A DNA stretch of 64,000 nt from the NCBI GenBank assembly GCA_021805865.1, contig JAJZDX010000015.1, forward strand, positions 1-64,000. The letters run 5' to 3'. The notes under the pieces were generated by a model. That model saw nothing but the letters and a program-made list of their open reading frames with translations, was not told the origin of the DNA and ran no database searches. Positions 45,205-58,413 of the stretch are shown in pieces (the first letter of the stretch is position 1; every line of letters begins with the position of its first letter). Source of the stretch: Pseudomonadota bacterium (GTDB lineage Bacteria > Pseudomonadota > Gammaproteobacteria > Steroidobacterales > Steroidobacteraceae). Both the position numbers and the translations under genes were made by a program.

Positions 45205-45351
45205 ATGGCCCATCGGTTCGCTGTGCGAGCAGGCGACGCGGCGCTGCGGTACACCCCGCAGGCATGCTCCGCCTCGGTCACCGCGGGAATCGCTGGGATG
45301 GCCGGCCATGCGGCGCCCCTGGCGGCTTTGGCCGGGTCCACCAACTTGTGA
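45205..45351 (+). CDS. possible 48-residue leader ORF before gltB
   Basis: ATG at 45205 (or GTG at 45199) to TGA at 45351. The product [20 protein letters not shown] (then an Ala/Gly-rich tail) resembles no family I know. It stops so close to the gltB start that the gltB ribosome-binding site GAGG overlaps its stop codon, which would fit translational coupling. It may be chance. Confidence 0.2.
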   Translation: MAHRFAVRAGDAALRYTPQACSASVTAGIAGMAGHAAPLAALAGSTNL

Positions 45352-45359
45352 GGCCGATC

Positions 45360-48300
45360 ATGCGACATCAGCGCACACCCCGGGGCGCCCGGGGCCTGCC
45401 GCGCCGCCCGCCGGGCACCCCCGGAAAGCAGGGGCTGTACGACCCGTGGTACGAGCACGAGTCCTGCGGCGTGGGCTTCGTGGTGGACATCCAGGGCCGC
45501 AAATCCCATCGCATTCTCGAGCAGGCCATCCAGGTGCTGCGCAACCTCGATCACCGGGGCGCCTGCGGCTGCGAGGTGAACACGGGCGACGGCGCCGGCG
45601 TGCTCATCCAGATGCCGCACGCCTTCCTGCGCGAGGTGGCGCGAAAAAGCCACCTGCAGCTGCCCGGACCGGGCGAGTACGGCAGCGGCCTGATCTTCCT
45701 GCCCCGCAACCCCACCCGGCGGCGGCGCATCGTCGAGCTGTTCGAGCATATCGTGCAGTCCGAGGGGCAGGTCGTGCTCGGGTGGCGCACGGTGCCGACG
45801 AACAATGCCTCGCTCGGCGAGACCGCCAAGGCGGGCGAGCCGTTCATCCGCCAGGTATTCATCGGGCGCGGCCCCGAGGTCAGGGAGGAGATGGAATTCG
45901 AGCGCAAGCTGTTCATCATCAGAAAACGGGCCTACAGCGAGATCCGTGAATCCACCATCGACGGGGCGGAGTACTGGTACATCTGCAGCCTGTCGCACAA
46001 GACGATCGTCTACAAGGGGATGCTGCTCACCGAGCAGCTCACCCAGTACTACCCCGATCTCAGGGATCCGGCGGTCGAGACCGCCCTCGCGGTGGTGCAT
46101 TCGCGCTTCAGTACCAACACCTTCCCCAGCTGGGACCGGGCGCACCCCTACCGCTACCTCGCGCACAACGGGGAGATCAACACCCTGCGCGGCAATTTCA
46201 ACTGGATGAAGGCCCGCGAGGCGCTGTTCGAGTCCGACCTGTTCGGCGAGGACACCCCGAAGATCCTGCCCGTGGTCAACCCCAACGGGAGCGACTCGGC
46301 CATGCTCGACAATACGCTCGAGCTCCTGGTGCTCTCGGGCCGCTCCCTGGCACACGCCATGATGATGCTGATCCCGGAGCCCTGGTCGAACCACGAGACC
46401 ATGGACGACGACCGCCGGGCGTTCTACCAGTATCACTCCAGCCTGATGGAGCCCTGGGACGGGCCGGCATCCATCGCCTTCACCGATGGCCGGCAGGTCG
46501 GGGCGGTGCTCGACCGCAACGGCCTCAGGCCGTCGCGCTACTACGTCACCCGCGACGGACTGGTGATCATGGCCTCCGAGGCCGGCGTGCTCGATGTGCC
46601 GCCCGAGGACGTGGTGCAAAAGGGACGTCTGCAGCCGGGCCGGATGTTCCTCGTCGACACCGACCAGGGCCGCATCATCGACGACGAGGAGATCAAGCGC
46701 GCCGTCAGCGCCCAACAGCCCTACCGGCAGTGGCTCGACCAGCATCTGGTGTACCTGATGGATCTGCCGCCCGTGACCGAGCTGCCGACCTCGGATCCCG
46801 AGACGCTGCTCGAGCGCCAGATCGCCTTCGGCTACACGTTCGAGGATCAGCGGCTGCTGCTTGCGCCCATGGCGCGCAACGGCGTCGAGGCCGTCGGCTC
46901 GATGGGCAACGACGCGCCGCTCGCGGCCCTCTCGGACCGCCCGCGCCTGCTCTATGACTACTTCAAGCAGCTGTTTGCGCAGGTGACCAATCCGCCGATC
47001 GACTGCATCCGCGAGGAGCTGATCACCGCCTCGGAGGTGTGGCTGGGCTCGGAGGGAAACCTGCTGCAGCCGCAGCCCTCGGACTGCCGGCGGCTCGAGC
47101 TCAAGGGTCCCATCCTCACCAACGAGGAGTTCGCGAGAATCCGGCGCATGGCGCTGCCCGGCCTGAAAGTCGGGGCGCTGTCCATCCTCTTCCGCGCCAC
47201 CCGCGGCGAGAAGGGCCTCACCAAGTCCATGGAGGAGCTGTGCCTGGCGGCCCGCAGGCTGATCGAGGACGAGGAAGTCAACATCCTGGTGCTGAGCGAC
47301 CGCGGGGTGGCGCGCGGGTTTGCCGCGGTGCCGGCGCTGCTCGCGGTGAGCGGCCTGCATCATTACCTCATCCGCGAGGGGCTGCGCACCCGCGTCAGCA
47401 TCGTGTTCGAGACCGGCGAGGCGCGCGAGGTCCATCACTTCGCGCTGCTCATCGGCTACGGCTGCTCGGCGGTCAATCCATACCTCGCTTTCGAGACATT
47501 GGAGAGCATGATCCGCGAGGGCCTGGTCACCAACGTCGACACCACGCTCGCCTGCAAGAACTACGTCAAGGCGGCGACCAAGGGCGTGATCAAGGTCATG
47601 TCCAAGATGGGGATCTCGGCCGTGCAGAGCTATCACGGCGCCCAGGTGTTCGAGGCCGTGGGGCTGCGCCAGGACGTGATCGACGAGTACTTCACCTGGA
47701 CCGCATCGCGAATCGGCGGCATCGGGATGGAAACGATCGCGCACGAGGTGCTGATGCGCCACCACGCGGCCTTCCCGGCGCGCAAGACCAACGGACACGC
47801 CCTGCAGGCCGGCGGCCAGTACCAGTGGCGCGCCGACGGCGAGCACCATCTGTTCAACCCCGAGTCGATCCACCGCCTGCAGAAAGCGGTGCGCACGGGC
47901 AGCTACGACACATACAAGTCCTACGCCAGGCTGATTGACGACCAGTCTCGTCAGCTCGCAACCCTGCGCGGATTGATGGAGTTCGTGCCGTTCGAGCCGG
48001 TGCCCCTGGAGGAGGTCGAGCCCGTCGAGAGCATCCTCAAGCGCTTCAAGTCCGGCGCCATGTCGTACGGCTCGATCAGCAAGGAAGCGCACGAAACGCT
48101 CGCGGTCGCCATGAACCGCATCGGCGGCAAGAGCAACACCGGTGAGGGCGGCGAGGATCCGGCCCGTTACACCCTTGAGCCCGGCGGCGACTCGCGCAAC
48201 AGTGCCATCAAGCAGGTGGCCTCGGGACGCTTCGGCGTCACCAGCCAGTACTTGGTCAACGCCCGGGAGCTGCAGATCAAGATGGCCCAGGGCGCCAAGC

Positions 48301-50000
48301 CCGGCGAGGGGGGGCAGCTGCCCGGCAGCAAGGTCTACCCCTGGATCGCCAAGACGCGGCACACCACCGCGGGCGTGGGACTCATCTCCCCGCCGCCGCA
48401 TCACGACATCTATTCCATCGAGGACCTGGCCGAGCTGATCCACGACCTGAAGAACGCCAACCGCGAGGCGCGGATCAGCGTGAAGCTGGTGTCCGAGGTG
48501 GGCGTGGGGACCATCGCCGCGGGAGTCGCCAAAGCGCATGCGGACGTGGTGCTGATCAGCGGCTACGACGGCGGCACGGGCGCATCGCCGCAGACCTCCA
48601 TCACTCACGCCGGCCTGCCGTGGGAGCTCGGCCTCGCGGAAACTCATCAGACCCTGGTGTTGAACAATCTGCGCAGCCGCATCGCGGTGGAAACCGATGG
48701 GCAGCTGAAGACCGGCCGTGACGTCGTCATCGCCGCGCTGCTCGGCGCGGAGGAGTTCGGCTTCGCCACCGCCCCTCTGGTGTCGATGGGCTGCATCATG
48801 ATGCGCGTCTGTCACCTCAATACCTGTCCGGCGGGAATCGCGACCCAGGATCCGCGGCTGCGCGAGAAGTTCGCCGGCAAGCCCGAACACGTCGTGAGCT
48901 TCATGCGCTTCGTCGCGCAGGACATGCGCGAGATCATGGCGGAGCTCGGCTTTCGCACCGTCGAGGAAATGGTCGGCCGGGTCGATCGCCTGCGCATGAA
49001 GCGGGCCGTGGATCACTGGAAGGCCAAGGGCTTCGACTTCAGCCACATCCTCTATCAGCCCGATGTCGGCGAGGAAGTGGGCCGCTTCCGGCAGATCGAG
49101 CAGGATCATGGCCTGGAGAAGTCTCTCGACCTGTCGGAGCTGCTGCCGCTCTGCCGCCCTGCCATCGAGCGCGGCGAGAAGGTGCGCGCAGAGATGCCGA
49201 TCCGCAACGTCAACCGCGTGGTCGGCACCATTACGGGCAGTGAAGTCACGCGCAAGTACGGATCCGCGGGTCTGCCCGAGGACACCATCCGCATCCACTT
49301 CAAGGGCACCGCGGGACAGAGTTTCGGTGCGTTCATGCCGCGCGGCATGACCTTCGTGCTGGAAGGGGATGCCAATGACCATCTGGGCAAGGGTCTCTCG
49401 GGCGGGCGGCTCATCGTATTTCCGCCCGCCGGCTCGCCGTTCGCTCCGGAGGAGAACATCATCATCGGAAACGTCGGCCTTTATGGCGCCACCGATGGCG
49501 AAGCCTATATCCGCGGCATGGCCGGCGAGCGCTTCGCGGTACGCAACAGCGGCGTCGATGCGGTCGTGGAAGCGGTGGGCGACCACGGCTGCGAGTACAT
49601 GACCGGCGGGCACGTGGTCGTGCTCGGCCCCACGGGGCGCAACTTCGGCGCCGGCATGTCAGGCGGCGTCGCCTACGTGCTCGATGAGGCCGGCGAGTTC
49701 CCCTCGCGCGTGAACACTCAGATGGTCGGGCTCGAGCCCCTCGAGGACCCACGACAGATCGCCCGCGTGCGCGCCATGATCGAGCGGCACCGAGACTTCA
49801 CCGGCAGCGCCCGCGCCGGCCACGTGCTCGAGAACTGGCAGCGCCTGCTGCCGCAGTTCGTGTGCGTGGTGCCCAAGGACTTCAAGCGCGCCGTGGCTTC
49901 GCTCGAGCGCGCGCACAGCCAGGGTCTGAGCGGGGACGAGGCCGTCATGGTGGCCTTCGAAGAGAACGCGCGCGACCTGGCGCGCGTCGGCGGAAACTAG
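45360..50000 (+). CDS. gltB: glutamate synthase (NADPH) large subunit
   Basis: The 1,546-residue enzyme makes glutamate from glutamine and 2-oxoglutarate with GltD. The amidotransferase nucleophile Cys follows the propeptide at about residue 36 ([11 protein letters not shown]), so maturation would remove ~35 residues. The central and FMN-binding domains include [27 protein letters not shown] and [11 protein letters not shown]. The 3Fe-4S motif is CxxxxxCxxxxC within [12 protein letters not shown], preceded by GC. The C-terminal beta-helix ([20 protein letters not shown]) is complete. The ATG at 45360 has GAGG six bases upstream. gltD follows after 67 bases. Confidence 0.97.
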   Translation: MRHQRTPRGARGLPRRPPGTPGKQGLYDPWYEHESCGVGFVVDIQGRKSHRILEQAIQVLRNLDHRGACGCEVNTGDGAGVLIQMPHAFLREVARKSHLQLPGPGEYGSGLIFLPRNPTRRRRIVELFEHIVQSEGQVVLGWRTVPTNNASLGETAKAGEPFIRQVFIGRGPEVREEMEFERKLFIIRKRAYSEIRESTIDGAEYWYICSLSHKTIVYKGMLLTEQLTQYYPDLRDPAVETALAVVHSRFSTNTFPSWDRAHPYRYLAHNGEINTLRGNFNWMKAREALFESDLFGEDTPKILPVVNPNGSDSAMLDNTLELLVLSGRSLAHAMMMLIPEPWSNHETMDDDRRAFYQYHSSLMEPWDGPASIAFTDGRQVGAVLDRNGLRPSRYYVTRDGLVIMASEAGVLDVPPEDVVQKGRLQPGRMFLVDTDQGRIIDDEEIKRAVSAQQPYRQWLDQHLVYLMDLPPVTELPTSDPETLLERQIAFGYTFEDQRLLLAPMARNGVEAVGSMGNDAPLAALSDRPRLLYDYFKQLFAQVTNPPIDCIREELITASEVWLGSEGNLLQPQPSDCRRLELKGPILTNEEFARIRRMALPGLKVGALSILFRATRGEKGLTKSMEELCLAARRLIEDEEVNILVLSDRGVARGFAAVPALLAVSGLHHYLIREGLRTRVSIVFETGEAREVHHFALLIGYGCSAVNPYLAFETLESMIREGLVTNVDTTLACKNYVKAATKGVIKVMSKMGISAVQSYHGAQVFEAVGLRQDVIDEYFTWTASRIGGIGMETIAHEVLMRHHAAFPARKTNGHALQAGGQYQWRADGEHHLFNPESIHRLQKAVRTGSYDTYKSYARLIDDQSRQLATLRGLMEFVPFEPVPLEEVEPVESILKRFKSGAMSYGSISKEAHETLAVAMNRIGGKSNTGEGGEDPARYTLEPGGDSRNSAIKQVASGRFGVTSQYLVNARELQIKMAQGAKPGEGGQLPGSKVYPWIAKTRHTTAGVGLISPPPHHDIYSIEDLAELIHDLKNANREARISVKLVSEVGVGTIAAGVAKAHADVVLISGYDGGTGASPQTSITHAGLPWELGLAETHQTLVLNNLRSRIAVETDGQLKTGRDVVIAALLGAEEFGFATAPLVSMGCIMMRVCHLNTCPAGIATQDPRLREKFAGKPEHVVSFMRFVAQDMREIMAELGFRTVEEMVGRVDRLRMKRAVDHWKAKGFDFSHILYQPDVGEEVGRFRQIEQDHGLEKSLDLSELLPLCRPAIERGEKVRAEMPIRNVNRVVGTITGSEVTRKYGSAGLPEDTIRIHFKGTAGQSFGAFMPRGMTFVLEGDANDHLGKGLSGGRLIVFPPAGSPFAPEENIIIGNVGLYGATDGEAYIRGMAGERFAVRNSGVDAVVEAVGDHGCEYMTGGHVVVLGPTGRNFGAGMSGGVAYVLDEAGEFPSRVNTQMVGLEPLEDPRQIARVRAMIERHRDFTGSARAGHVLENWQRLLPQFVCVVPKDFKRAVASLERAHSQGLSGDEAVMVAFEENARDLARVGGN

Positions 50001-50067
50001 CTCATGGCGCGGGAGCGGGCATCCCGCCCCCCGTCCTGGATGACCTTGGCTGATTGTTGAGTAAAGT

Positions 50068-51552
<1,485 letters not shown>

Positions 51553-51575
51553 CGGACCGCAGGATCGCGGAGCCG

Positions 51576-54500
51576 ATGAGCGCCCAACCCGACCCCAAGC
51601 ACCCGACCGGGGAAACGGCCCGCTTCGCCGAGCCGGCGGCCCGGCTGCGCGAGATCCCCTACAACTACACCTCGTTCTCCGACCGGGAGATCGTGATGCG
51701 GCTGCTCGGGCCGCGCCACTGGGCGATCATCGAGGAGCTGCGGCGCGAGCGGCGCACCGGCCGCTCGGCTCGCATGCTCTACGAGGTGCTGGGCGACATC
51801 TGGGTGGTGCGCCGCAATCCCTACCTGCACGATGACCTGATCGAGAACGCGCGCCGGCGGCGACTGCTCATCCAGGCCCTGCACCATCGTCTGAGCGAGA
51901 TCGACCGGCGGCGCGATGCCGCCGCGGACGGGGAGCGGTACGATCAGGTAGGGGAGCTGCTGACCGCCGCGCGCGCGGCCGTGCACAGCTTCGAGTCGGA
52001 TTTCGACGACTGGACCGTGCTGCGGCGCCGCGCGCTGCGCGCTCTCAGACGGTACACACGCCCGGACAATATCCGGTTCGACGCCTACGCCCGCGTCTGT
52101 CATGTCACAGACGCGACCGATTGGCGGGTCGAATACCCATTCGTGGTGCTGATGCCGGATACCGAGGCGGAGATCCCCGGCCTGGTGCGGGCATGCATCG
52201 AGCTCGGCCTCACCATCATTCCGCGCGGCGGCGGCACCGGCTACACCGGCGGCGCCGTGCCGCTGACCCCTCTTTCCGCCGTCATCAACACCGAGAAGCT
52301 CGAGCGCCTCGGCACGGTCGAGCACCTGACACTGCCGGGGCTCGAGCAGCCCGTCCCGACGGTGTTCACCGAGGCCGGCGTGGTGACCCGCCGCGTCGCC
52401 GACGCCGCGGACAGGAGCGGACTGGTGTTCGCCGTCGATCCGACGTCCGCCGACGCCTCCTGCATCGGGGGCAATATCGCCATGAATGCCGGCGGCAAGA
52501 AGGCGGTTCTCTGGGGCACGGCGGTCGACAACCTCGTCTGGTGGCGGATGGTCGACTGCGAAGGCAACTGGCTCGAGGTCAGCCGGATCGCGCACAACCG
52601 CGGCAAGATCCATGACGTGGAGACGGTCGAGTTCGAGCTCCTGTGGAAGGACGGCCGCTCGTTGCCGGATCAGGCGCCCGTGCTGCGTGAGGGGCGGCTC
52701 AGCATCCCCGGGCGCAAGTTCCGCAAGGCGGGCCTCGGCAAGGACGTGACCGACAAGTTCCTCGGCGGCCTTCCCGGCGTGCAGAAGGAGGGATGCGACG
52801 GTGTCATCACCTCCGCCCGCTGGGTGCTGCACCGCGCCCCGAGCCACACGCGCACCGTGTGCCTGGAGTTTTTCGGCCAGGCGCGCGAGGCGGTGCCGAC
52901 CATCGTGCAGATCAAAGACTACCTGGACGGGCTCGCTCCCCGCGGAGTGCGGCTGGCGGGCCTCGAGCACATGGACGAGCGCTACCTGCGCGCCGTCGGC
53001 TACACGACGAAGTCCCGCCGCGGCGCGCTTCCGAAGATGGCCCTGTTCGGCGATATCGTCGGCGACGACGAAACCGCGGTCGCCACCGCCGCCTCCGACG
53101 TCACCAGGATCGCCAATACCCGCAGCGGCGAGGGCTTCATCGCGGTCAGCGCCGAGGCCCGGCGCAAATTCTGGCTGGACCGCTCGCGCACCGCCGCCAT
53201 CGCACGCCACACCAACGCCTTCAAGATCAACGAAGACGTGGTGCTGCCGCTCGGGCGCATGGGCGAGTACACCGACGAGATCGAGCGCATCAACATCGAG
53301 TTGTCGATCGCCAACAAGTTGAAGCTGCTCGATGAGCTGGACGCCGTGTTCGCGGCGCCGCCGCCGCTCGCCCGCGCCGAGGATCTGGAGCTCGGCAATC
53401 TGCCGGACACCGAAGTGATCGGCGAGCGGGCCTCGCAGGCACGCCAGCTCATCGCCGAGGTGCGCAAGCGCTGGAGCTGGCTCGCCTCTTGCCTCGACGC
53501 GAGCCTGGCCGATGCGCTGCCGCAGCTCATCGGGCTCGGATACGCTCCCCTGGAACAGGAGCTGCGCGCGCGCCTGCAGGGAACGTCCCGGCCGAGAGTG
53601 TTCGACGTACTGCAGGACCGGACGATCCGGGTATCATGGAAGCGCGAGCTTCGGGAACCGCTGCAGCGTATCTTTGGCGGACGGATCTTCGCCCCGATCC
53701 TCTCCGCATGCGAGGACGCGCATCGGCGCGTACTGCGCGGCCGCGTCTTCGTCGCCCTGCACATGCACGCCGGCGACGGCAATGTACACACCAACATCCC
53801 GGTCAACTCGGATGATTACGAGATGCTGCGCACGGCCACGGCGGCGGTCACGCGGATCATGGGGATCGCGCGCCGCTTGGACGGGGTCATCTCCGGCGAG
53901 CACGGCATCGGCATCACCAAGCTGGAGTTCCTGGACGAGGCGGAGACGCGGGAGTTCCGGGCCTACAAGCAGAGCGTCGATCCGGATGACCGCTTCAACA
54001 AGGGCAAGCTCTTTCCGGGCGGGGATCTGTCCAATGCCTACACGCCGAGCTTCAACCTCCTCGGCCACGAGTCGCTCATCATGCAGCAGTCGGCGATCGG
54101 GGAGATCTCCGACGCCATCAAGGATTGCCTGCGCTGCGGCAAGTGCAAGCCGGTCTGTGCCACGCACGTGCCACGCGCCAACCTGCTCTACAGTCCGCGC
54201 AACAAGATCCTGGCGACATCGCTCCTGATCGAGGCATTCCTCTACGAGGAGCAGACCCGCCGCGGCGTCAGCATCCGCCACTGGGACGAGTTCTCCGACG
54301 TGGGCGATCACTGCACGGTCTGCCACAAGTGCCTCACGCCCTGCCCCGTGGACATCGACTTCGGAGACGTGTCGATGTCGATGCGGGACCTGCTGCGGCG
54401 CATGGGCCAGAAGCGCTTCAACCCCGGCACGGCCGCGTCCATGTTCTTCCTGAACGCGACCAACCCCGAGACCATCCGTCTCACCCGCAAGCTCATGATC

Positions 54501-55532
54501 GGGTGGGGCTACAAGGCGCAGCGGGCCGGGCATCGGCTGCTCAAGGGCCTGGCGCGCGCGCAGACCCGCCGCCCGCCGGCCACCACCGGCAGGCCGGGGA
54601 TGGCCGAGCAGGTGGTGCATTTCGTGAACAAGAAGATGCCGGGCGGGCTGCCGAAGAAAACCGCGCGGGCGCTGCTCGACATCGAGAATCCCGCCTACGT
54701 GCCGATCATCCGCGATCCGGCGACGACCGCCGAGACCGAGGCGGTGTTTTATTTCCCGGGCTGCGGCTCGGAGCGGCTGTTCTCGCAGGTCGGGCTCGCC
54801 ACCCAGGCGATGCTCTGGCACGTGGGGGTGCAGACGGTGCTGCCGCCCGGGTACCTGTGCTGCGGGTATCCGCAGCGGGGCGCGGGAGAGTTCGACCGCG
54901 CGGAGAAGATCACCACCGACAACCGGGTGCTGTTCCACCGTGTGGCCAACACCCTCAACTACCTCGACATCCGCACGGTGGTGGTGAGCTGCGGCACCTG
55001 CTACGACCAGCTGCTGGGCTACAAGTTCGAGGAGATCTTCCCCGGCTCGCGCATCATCGACATTCATGAGTACCTGATGGAGAAGGGCGTGCGGCTGGAA
55101 GGCGTCACGGGGGCACGTTACATGTACCACGACCCCTGCCACTCGCCCATGAAGCGCTACGATCCGCTGAAGGTCGTCAACGCGCTGATGAACGAGACGC
55201 ACAACGGCCGTATCGAGAAGAACGACCGTTGCTGCGGGGAGTCCGGCACGCTCGCACTGTCCAGGCCGGATGTGTCCACGCAGGTGCGCTTCCGCAAGGA
55301 GGAGGAGGTGCGCGCCGGAGCCGAAAAGCTCCGCCTCGCCGGGGCAGGTCAGGTCAAGGTGCTGACATCCTGCCCCTCGTGCCTGCAGGGCCTGAAGCGG
55401 TACAACGAGGACGCCGATCTCGATGCGGACTACATCGTGGTCGAGATCGCCCGGCACATCCTCGGGGAGAACTGGATGGCCGATTACGTCGCCCGCGCCA
55501 ACGACGGGGGTATCGAGCGGGTGCTGGTCTGA
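51576..55532 (+). CDS. DUF3683 FAD-linked, Fe-S and CCG-domain oxidoreductase
   Basis: A single 1,318-residue polypeptide joins parts usually found in separate proteins of D-lactate/glycolate-type dehydrogenases. An N-terminal DUF3683 region (to ~180) precedes an FAD-binding PCMH domain ([17 protein letters not shown], about 211-227) and an FAD-oxidase C-terminal domain ([29 protein letters not shown]). A ferredoxin-like pair of Cys clusters ([25 protein letters not shown]) is followed by two CCG domains ([19 protein letters not shown]). The substrate is a 2-hydroxy acid by family, most likely D-lactate, but cannot be fixed. It follows gltD by 23 bases and may share its transcript. Confidence 0.88.
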   Translation: MSAQPDPKHPTGETARFAEPAARLREIPYNYTSFSDREIVMRLLGPRHWAIIEELRRERRTGRSARMLYEVLGDIWVVRRNPYLHDDLIENARRRRLLIQALHHRLSEIDRRRDAAADGERYDQVGELLTAARAAVHSFESDFDDWTVLRRRALRALRRYTRPDNIRFDAYARVCHVTDATDWRVEYPFVVLMPDTEAEIPGLVRACIELGLTIIPRGGGTGYTGGAVPLTPLSAVINTEKLERLGTVEHLTLPGLEQPVPTVFTEAGVVTRRVADAADRSGLVFAVDPTSADASCIGGNIAMNAGGKKAVLWGTAVDNLVWWRMVDCEGNWLEVSRIAHNRGKIHDVETVEFELLWKDGRSLPDQAPVLREGRLSIPGRKFRKAGLGKDVTDKFLGGLPGVQKEGCDGVITSARWVLHRAPSHTRTVCLEFFGQAREAVPTIVQIKDYLDGLAPRGVRLAGLEHMDERYLRAVGYTTKSRRGALPKMALFGDIVGDDETAVATAASDVTRIANTRSGEGFIAVSAEARRKFWLDRSRTAAIARHTNAFKINEDVVLPLGRMGEYTDEIERINIELSIANKLKLLDELDAVFAAPPPLARAEDLELGNLPDTEVIGERASQARQLIAEVRKRWSWLASCLDASLADALPQLIGLGYAPLEQELRARLQGTSRPRVFDVLQDRTIRVSWKRELREPLQRIFGGRIFAPILSACEDAHRRVLRGRVFVALHMHAGDGNVHTNIPVNSDDYEMLRTATAAVTRIMGIARRLDGVISGEHGIGITKLEFLDEAETREFRAYKQSVDPDDRFNKGKLFPGGDLSNAYTPSFNLLGHESLIMQQSAIGEISDAIKDCLRCGKCKPVCATHVPRANLLYSPRNKILATSLLIEAFLYEEQTRRGVSIRHWDEFSDVGDHCTVCHKCLTPCPVDIDFGDVSMSMRDLLRRMGQKRFNPGTAASMFFLNATNPETIRLTRKLMIGWGYKAQRAGHRLLKGLARAQTRRPPATTGRPGMAEQVVHFVNKKMPGGLPKKTARALLDIENPAYVPIIRDPATTAETEAVFYFPGCGSERLFSQVGLATQAMLWHVGVQTVLPPGYLCCGYPQRGAGEFDRAEKITTDNRVLFHRVANTLNYLDIRTVVVSCGTCYDQLLGYKFEEIFPGSRIIDIHEYLMEKGVRLEGVTGARYMYHDPCHSPMKRYDPLKVVNALMNETHNGRIEKNDRCCGESGTLALSRPDVSTQVRFRKEEEVRAGAEKLRLAGAGQVKVLTSCPSCLQGLKRYNEDADLDADYIVVEIARHILGENWMADYVARANDGGIERVLV

Positions 55533-55545
55533 GACCGACGCCGCC

Positions 55546-56124
55546 TCAGGATGCGGGAGGATCGATCGCGATCGGCTTGTTGAATCGGCTGAAGTCGGCG
55601 ACGATGTTGACGCGCTTGCCCTTGATCATCACCCCGTTCATGATCGCACGCACCGGCAGCCGATCGGCGCCGATGTACAGAGTCTCGGTTACACCGCGCA
55701 CGACACAGCTGTAAGCATGCACGCTCCTGCCATGGAGCGTCCGCATGCCGAGGTCGCGGGCCGTTTTTTCGAGGTCCGCCCTCGAGGCGCCCGCGAGCGG
55801 ATCGCTCTTGCTCTTTTTCGCCATCCGCTGCGAAATCAGGGTGCCGTAGCGCGGCGGCAGCTCCACCGCATGGCCGTCGGTGACCATGTAGACATTCTTG
55901 CCGATGATCACTTCCTGAAGGTTGCGGGAGGGCACGAATCGCCAGCGGTCGGGCGCAGAGTACTCGACGACCAGCGTTTTGCCGCTGGCGAGGTGCTCCT
56001 CGATCCGCCAGGAGGTCGCCTTGAAGAAGGCCGCCCGCATCTGGGCAAGATCGGCATAGGGGCTGGCGAAGGCCGTGGTGGACAAAAGCAGGCCCGCGAC
56101 GAGGCCGACGCACACTTTCTTCAT
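55546..56124 (-). CDS. exported LolA-fold-like protein of unknown function
   Basis: The 192-residue protein has a clear signal peptide (MKKVCVGLVAGLLLSTTAFA, cleaved after about residue 20). The mature part is rich in beta strands (RIEEHLASGKTLVVEYSAPD, NVYMVTDGHAVELPP, ETLYIGADRLPVRA) and resembles the LolA/LppX fold of lipid- or lipoprotein-binding proteins; this is a fold impression, not a family assignment. A GGGAG site precedes the ATG at 56124. Its 3' end lies 13 bases from the convergent DUF3683 gene. Confidence 0.75.
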   Translation of the reverse strand: MKKVCVGLVAGLLLSTTAFASPYADLAQMRAAFFKATSWRIEEHLASGKTLVVEYSAPDRWRFVPSRNLQEVIIGKNVYMVTDGHAVELPPRYGTLISQRMAKKSKSDPLAGASRADLEKTARDLGMRTLHGRSVHAYSCVVRGVTETLYIGADRLPVRAIMNGVMIKGKRVNIVADFSRFNKPIAIDPPAS

Positions 56125-56591
56125 GTTTCGAGCTCCCCCTGGCCCGTGTTCCGGGCAGCCTGCGCTCCTTTTAACCGTTTCCCCGCGAGACGGCAAGCCG
56201 CCCCGTGGCCAGATGAGTCGCTGCGGCTCGCGCGCTTGAGGATGCATCCACGATGCCGCGCAAGGTCTTCCCACGGCGCCTTGCTGGCGTGGCCGGTGAG
56301 CTGAGCAGCCAGCATCGCAAGCTCGCCGAACACTCGCTCTGCCCGGGAGTGCCGAAGCGTGCTCCGGGGTGCAACCGCAGCGAGTCAGCAGGCTTCTGCG
56401 GCTCGCGCGAGCCAAGTACACCTACGCTCATGATGCCCCTTCGCAGGAGAAGTTCGCCGTCCGATGTCGATGCGGGACGAGATCAGGCCCCACCAGGTGG
56501 CGTCGCACCGACGCCGGCCGTTGCGCCGCCCAGCCCTGTGGCTCCCCGAACCCGCGTCGGCCTGCGCGATGTCGTTGGCACAAAGGCGCTC
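56125..56591. other. gene-free stretch between two minus-strand genes
   Basis: No reading frame in this 467-base region resembles a known protein, and I see no tRNA, repeat or T-run hairpin. It should hold the promoter of the exported protein gene starting at 56124 and the 3' end of the SpoIIM/RDD transcript. Confidence 0.4.
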
Positions 56592-57593
56592 TCAGCGCGT
56601 TGTTTCCTTTGCCTTTGCTTTGGGAATCAGCCGGCCGCCGAGCCACAGGAGCATCAGTGTCCAGTATCCGAGCCCCACGGCGAGGCGCACCGGAATCGAC
56701 ACCGCCGCGCGAGGCGACAGAAACCCTTCGATCAGGCCGGAGCCGAGCAGCAGCAGCGCACAGGCGAGCAGCAGGGGGCCGAGCTGCGCGGCCCGGCGGC
56801 GGAGGGACTCCGTGCGGGTGGAATGCACGGGTCGGATGACGGCCTCGCCGAGCGCCGTACCGGCGGCCGCGGCCAGGCACATGACCGACAGTTCCACCGG
56901 GCCGTGCGCGAGCGTGAATTTCACCAGCCCGAGCTCGAGGCCGTGCTGGTGAGTGAAGGCCAAGAGCCCGCCGAGCATCAGTCCGTTGTAGGCGATCATG
57001 TAGAAGGCTCCCAGCCCGAACAGGATGCCCGAGCAGAACGCCCCCAGAATCACCATCACATTGTTGGAAAAGATGCGTGCCGACAGCAGCGCCGGCGGCG
57101 CGAGATTGAGCACCTGGTAGGTCCACAGGTGTCCGCGCTCGACGCCGTCGATCATCCGCGGGCTCGCGATCAGGGTGACCAGCGCCGGGTAGGTATCGAT
57201 CAGCCACCAGCCCGCGAGAGCGCTCGCCACGAGCAGCGCCGCGAGCCACAACGCCAGCGTCCTCACGGATGCGGCGGCCGCGGGAATCTCGTCACGAATC
57301 AATCTCAGCCATCTTGAGCCCGTGAGCCGCGGCGCGCGGTTGATCGCCGCGTGCAGCGTTGCGCAGGTGTTCTGCAGGGCGGCGGTCAGTAAGCCCGCCG
57401 GCATGAGCTCACGCGCGCTCGCCAGATGCTGGGTCAGGACACGGTAGGTCCGCAGGGTGTGCAACGCCTCATCCACCGTGGCATGGGGACGCCGCGGTGC
57501 CGCCGCAGCCTCCGCCGCGAGCGCCTCCCACCGAGGCGCCTGCGTACGGATCCAGACCGCTGCCGGCGATTCAGTGTCTGGACTCGCCGGCAA
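56592..57593 (-). CDS. SpoIIM / DUF95 family membrane protein
   Basis: The 333-residue protein has a ~90-residue soluble N-terminus and about five membrane helices with the DUF95 pattern (SNNVMVILGAFCSGILFGLGAFYMIAYNGLMLGG in pieces, HGPVELSVMCLAAAAG). Stage II sporulation protein M homologues in non-sporulating bacteria typically sit next to RDD, MoxR and DUF58 genes, as here. A TTG at 57593 is the best start; it overlaps the RDD gene end by 23 bases and has no strong alternative. Confidence 0.88.
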   Translation of the reverse strand: MPASPDTESPAAVWIRTQAPRWEALAAEAAAAPRRPHATVDEALHTLRTYRVLTQHLASARELMPAGLLTAALQNTCATLHAAINRAPRLTGSRWLRLIRDEIPAAAASVRTLALWLAALLVASALAGWWLIDTYPALVTLIASPRMIDGVERGHLWTYQVLNLAPPALLSARIFSNNVMVILGAFCSGILFGLGAFYMIAYNGLMLGGLLAFTHQHGLELGLVKFTLAHGPVELSVMCLAAAAGTALGEAVIRPVHSTRTESLRRRAAQLGPLLLACALLLLGSGLIEGFLSPRAAVSIPVRLAVGLGYWTLMLLWLGGRLIPKAKAKETTR

Positions 57594-58311
57594 GCAGCGC
57601 CTCCAGGCGGCCTTGCAGGGCGCGACTGCTCAACGCCTCGCCGCGCCGCGGATCGAATCCGGGATCGAGCTTGCAGAGCAGCTCGCGCGCCAGCCGGACA
57701 CGCCGGGCCTCCTCCAGCGACCGCCAGCGATCGAGCAGATCGTGGATCAGCTGCAGCGCCTCGGCCGACAGCGCCGTGCGCTGCATTTGCGCGCTCAACC
57801 GGCTGAGGGACTTCACGGAATCGGCCTCATCGAGCACCAGCACGGTGCCCGCCACCATGTCCCCGAGCCGCACTCGCTGCTTCGTGAGCATGCAGCAAGT
57901 GAGACCGACGACGTAAAACACCGGTAGAGCATCGATCAGGCGGAAGAGATTGCGGATGAGCAGCGCGCCCGTTCCGGGAGTCGCACCCTCGAAGGTGGCG
58001 ATCCGGGCGCCCGCCTTGCGCAGGCCCGGAGTGCGGCCCCGCATGGCCACCTCGAGCACGGGCTGATAGAGAAAGTAGGTCGCCAACGCGAGAACGACGG
58101 CTGCGACCATCACCGTGTGCGCAAGCGGCGCATCGGCTGCGATCCGCGGCAGCAGCCGCAGCAGCGACCCGGCCAGCAGCCACGCCAGCGCGAGCAACAG
58201 TCGGATCAACCAGTCGGTCAGAAAGGCGTAGCTGCGCGTGCCGGGGCCGGCGATCCGGACCCTCATGTCGACACCCGTCAGGCTGCTGACGGTGAGCTCT
58301 TCCTCGGCCAT
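57571..58311 (-). CDS. RDD family membrane protein
   Basis: The 246-residue protein has three membrane helices and the name-giving R and D residues (RSYAFLTDWLIRLLL near the N-terminus, GRTPGLRKAGARI, RVRLGDMVAGTVLVLDE). RDD proteins are poorly characterised; some affect ion homeostasis. It is the first gene of the minus-strand arm of the MoxR-type cluster, divergent by 102 bases from the plus-strand arm. Confidence 0.9.
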   Translation of the reverse strand: MAEEELTVSSLTGVDMRVRIAGPGTRSYAFLTDWLIRLLLALAWLLAGSLLRLLPRIAADAPLAHTVMVAAVVLALATYFLYQPVLEVAMRGRTPGLRKAGARIATFEGATPGTGALLIRNLFRLIDALPVFYVVGLTCCMLTKQRVRLGDMVAGTVLVLDEADSVKSLSRLSAQMQRTALSAEALQLIHDLLDRWRSLEEARRVRLARELLCKLDPGFDPRRGEALSSRALQGRLEALLAGESRH

Positions 58312-58329
58312 CCGGTTAAGATGAAATGG

Positions 58330-58359
58330 TTGCCCGCCAAGACCGAGCTTAGCTATTCT
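58330..58359 (+). promoter_or_regulatory. candidate promoter for the plus-strand MoxR-cluster genes
   Basis: TTGCCC (58330-58335), 18 bases, TATTCT (58354-58359). It lies in the 102-base divergent gap, about 55 bases before the ATG at 58414. Confidence 0.4.
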
Positions 58360-58413
58360 GCCCGGTCTGGACAAGGCGGACGCACGCCCGCACCCTCACA
58401 ACTGCGCGGAGCG

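Larger units (their letters stand above)
44891..45359. other. gltB upstream region with long leader
   Basis: This 469-base region holds a good promoter at 45015-45042 and therefore an untranslated leader of roughly 310 bases before gltB. It contains a 48-codon open frame (45205-45351) ending 8 bases before the gltB ATG. I recognise no riboswitch or terminator-like T-run hairpin in it. Confidence 0.5.

Noticed and set aside
45117-49613. A very long open frame on the minus strand opposite gltB
   Set aside because: High-GC codon bias keeps the antisense frame open. The translation is His/Arg/Leu-rich without any family motif, while the plus strand encodes a full GltB.
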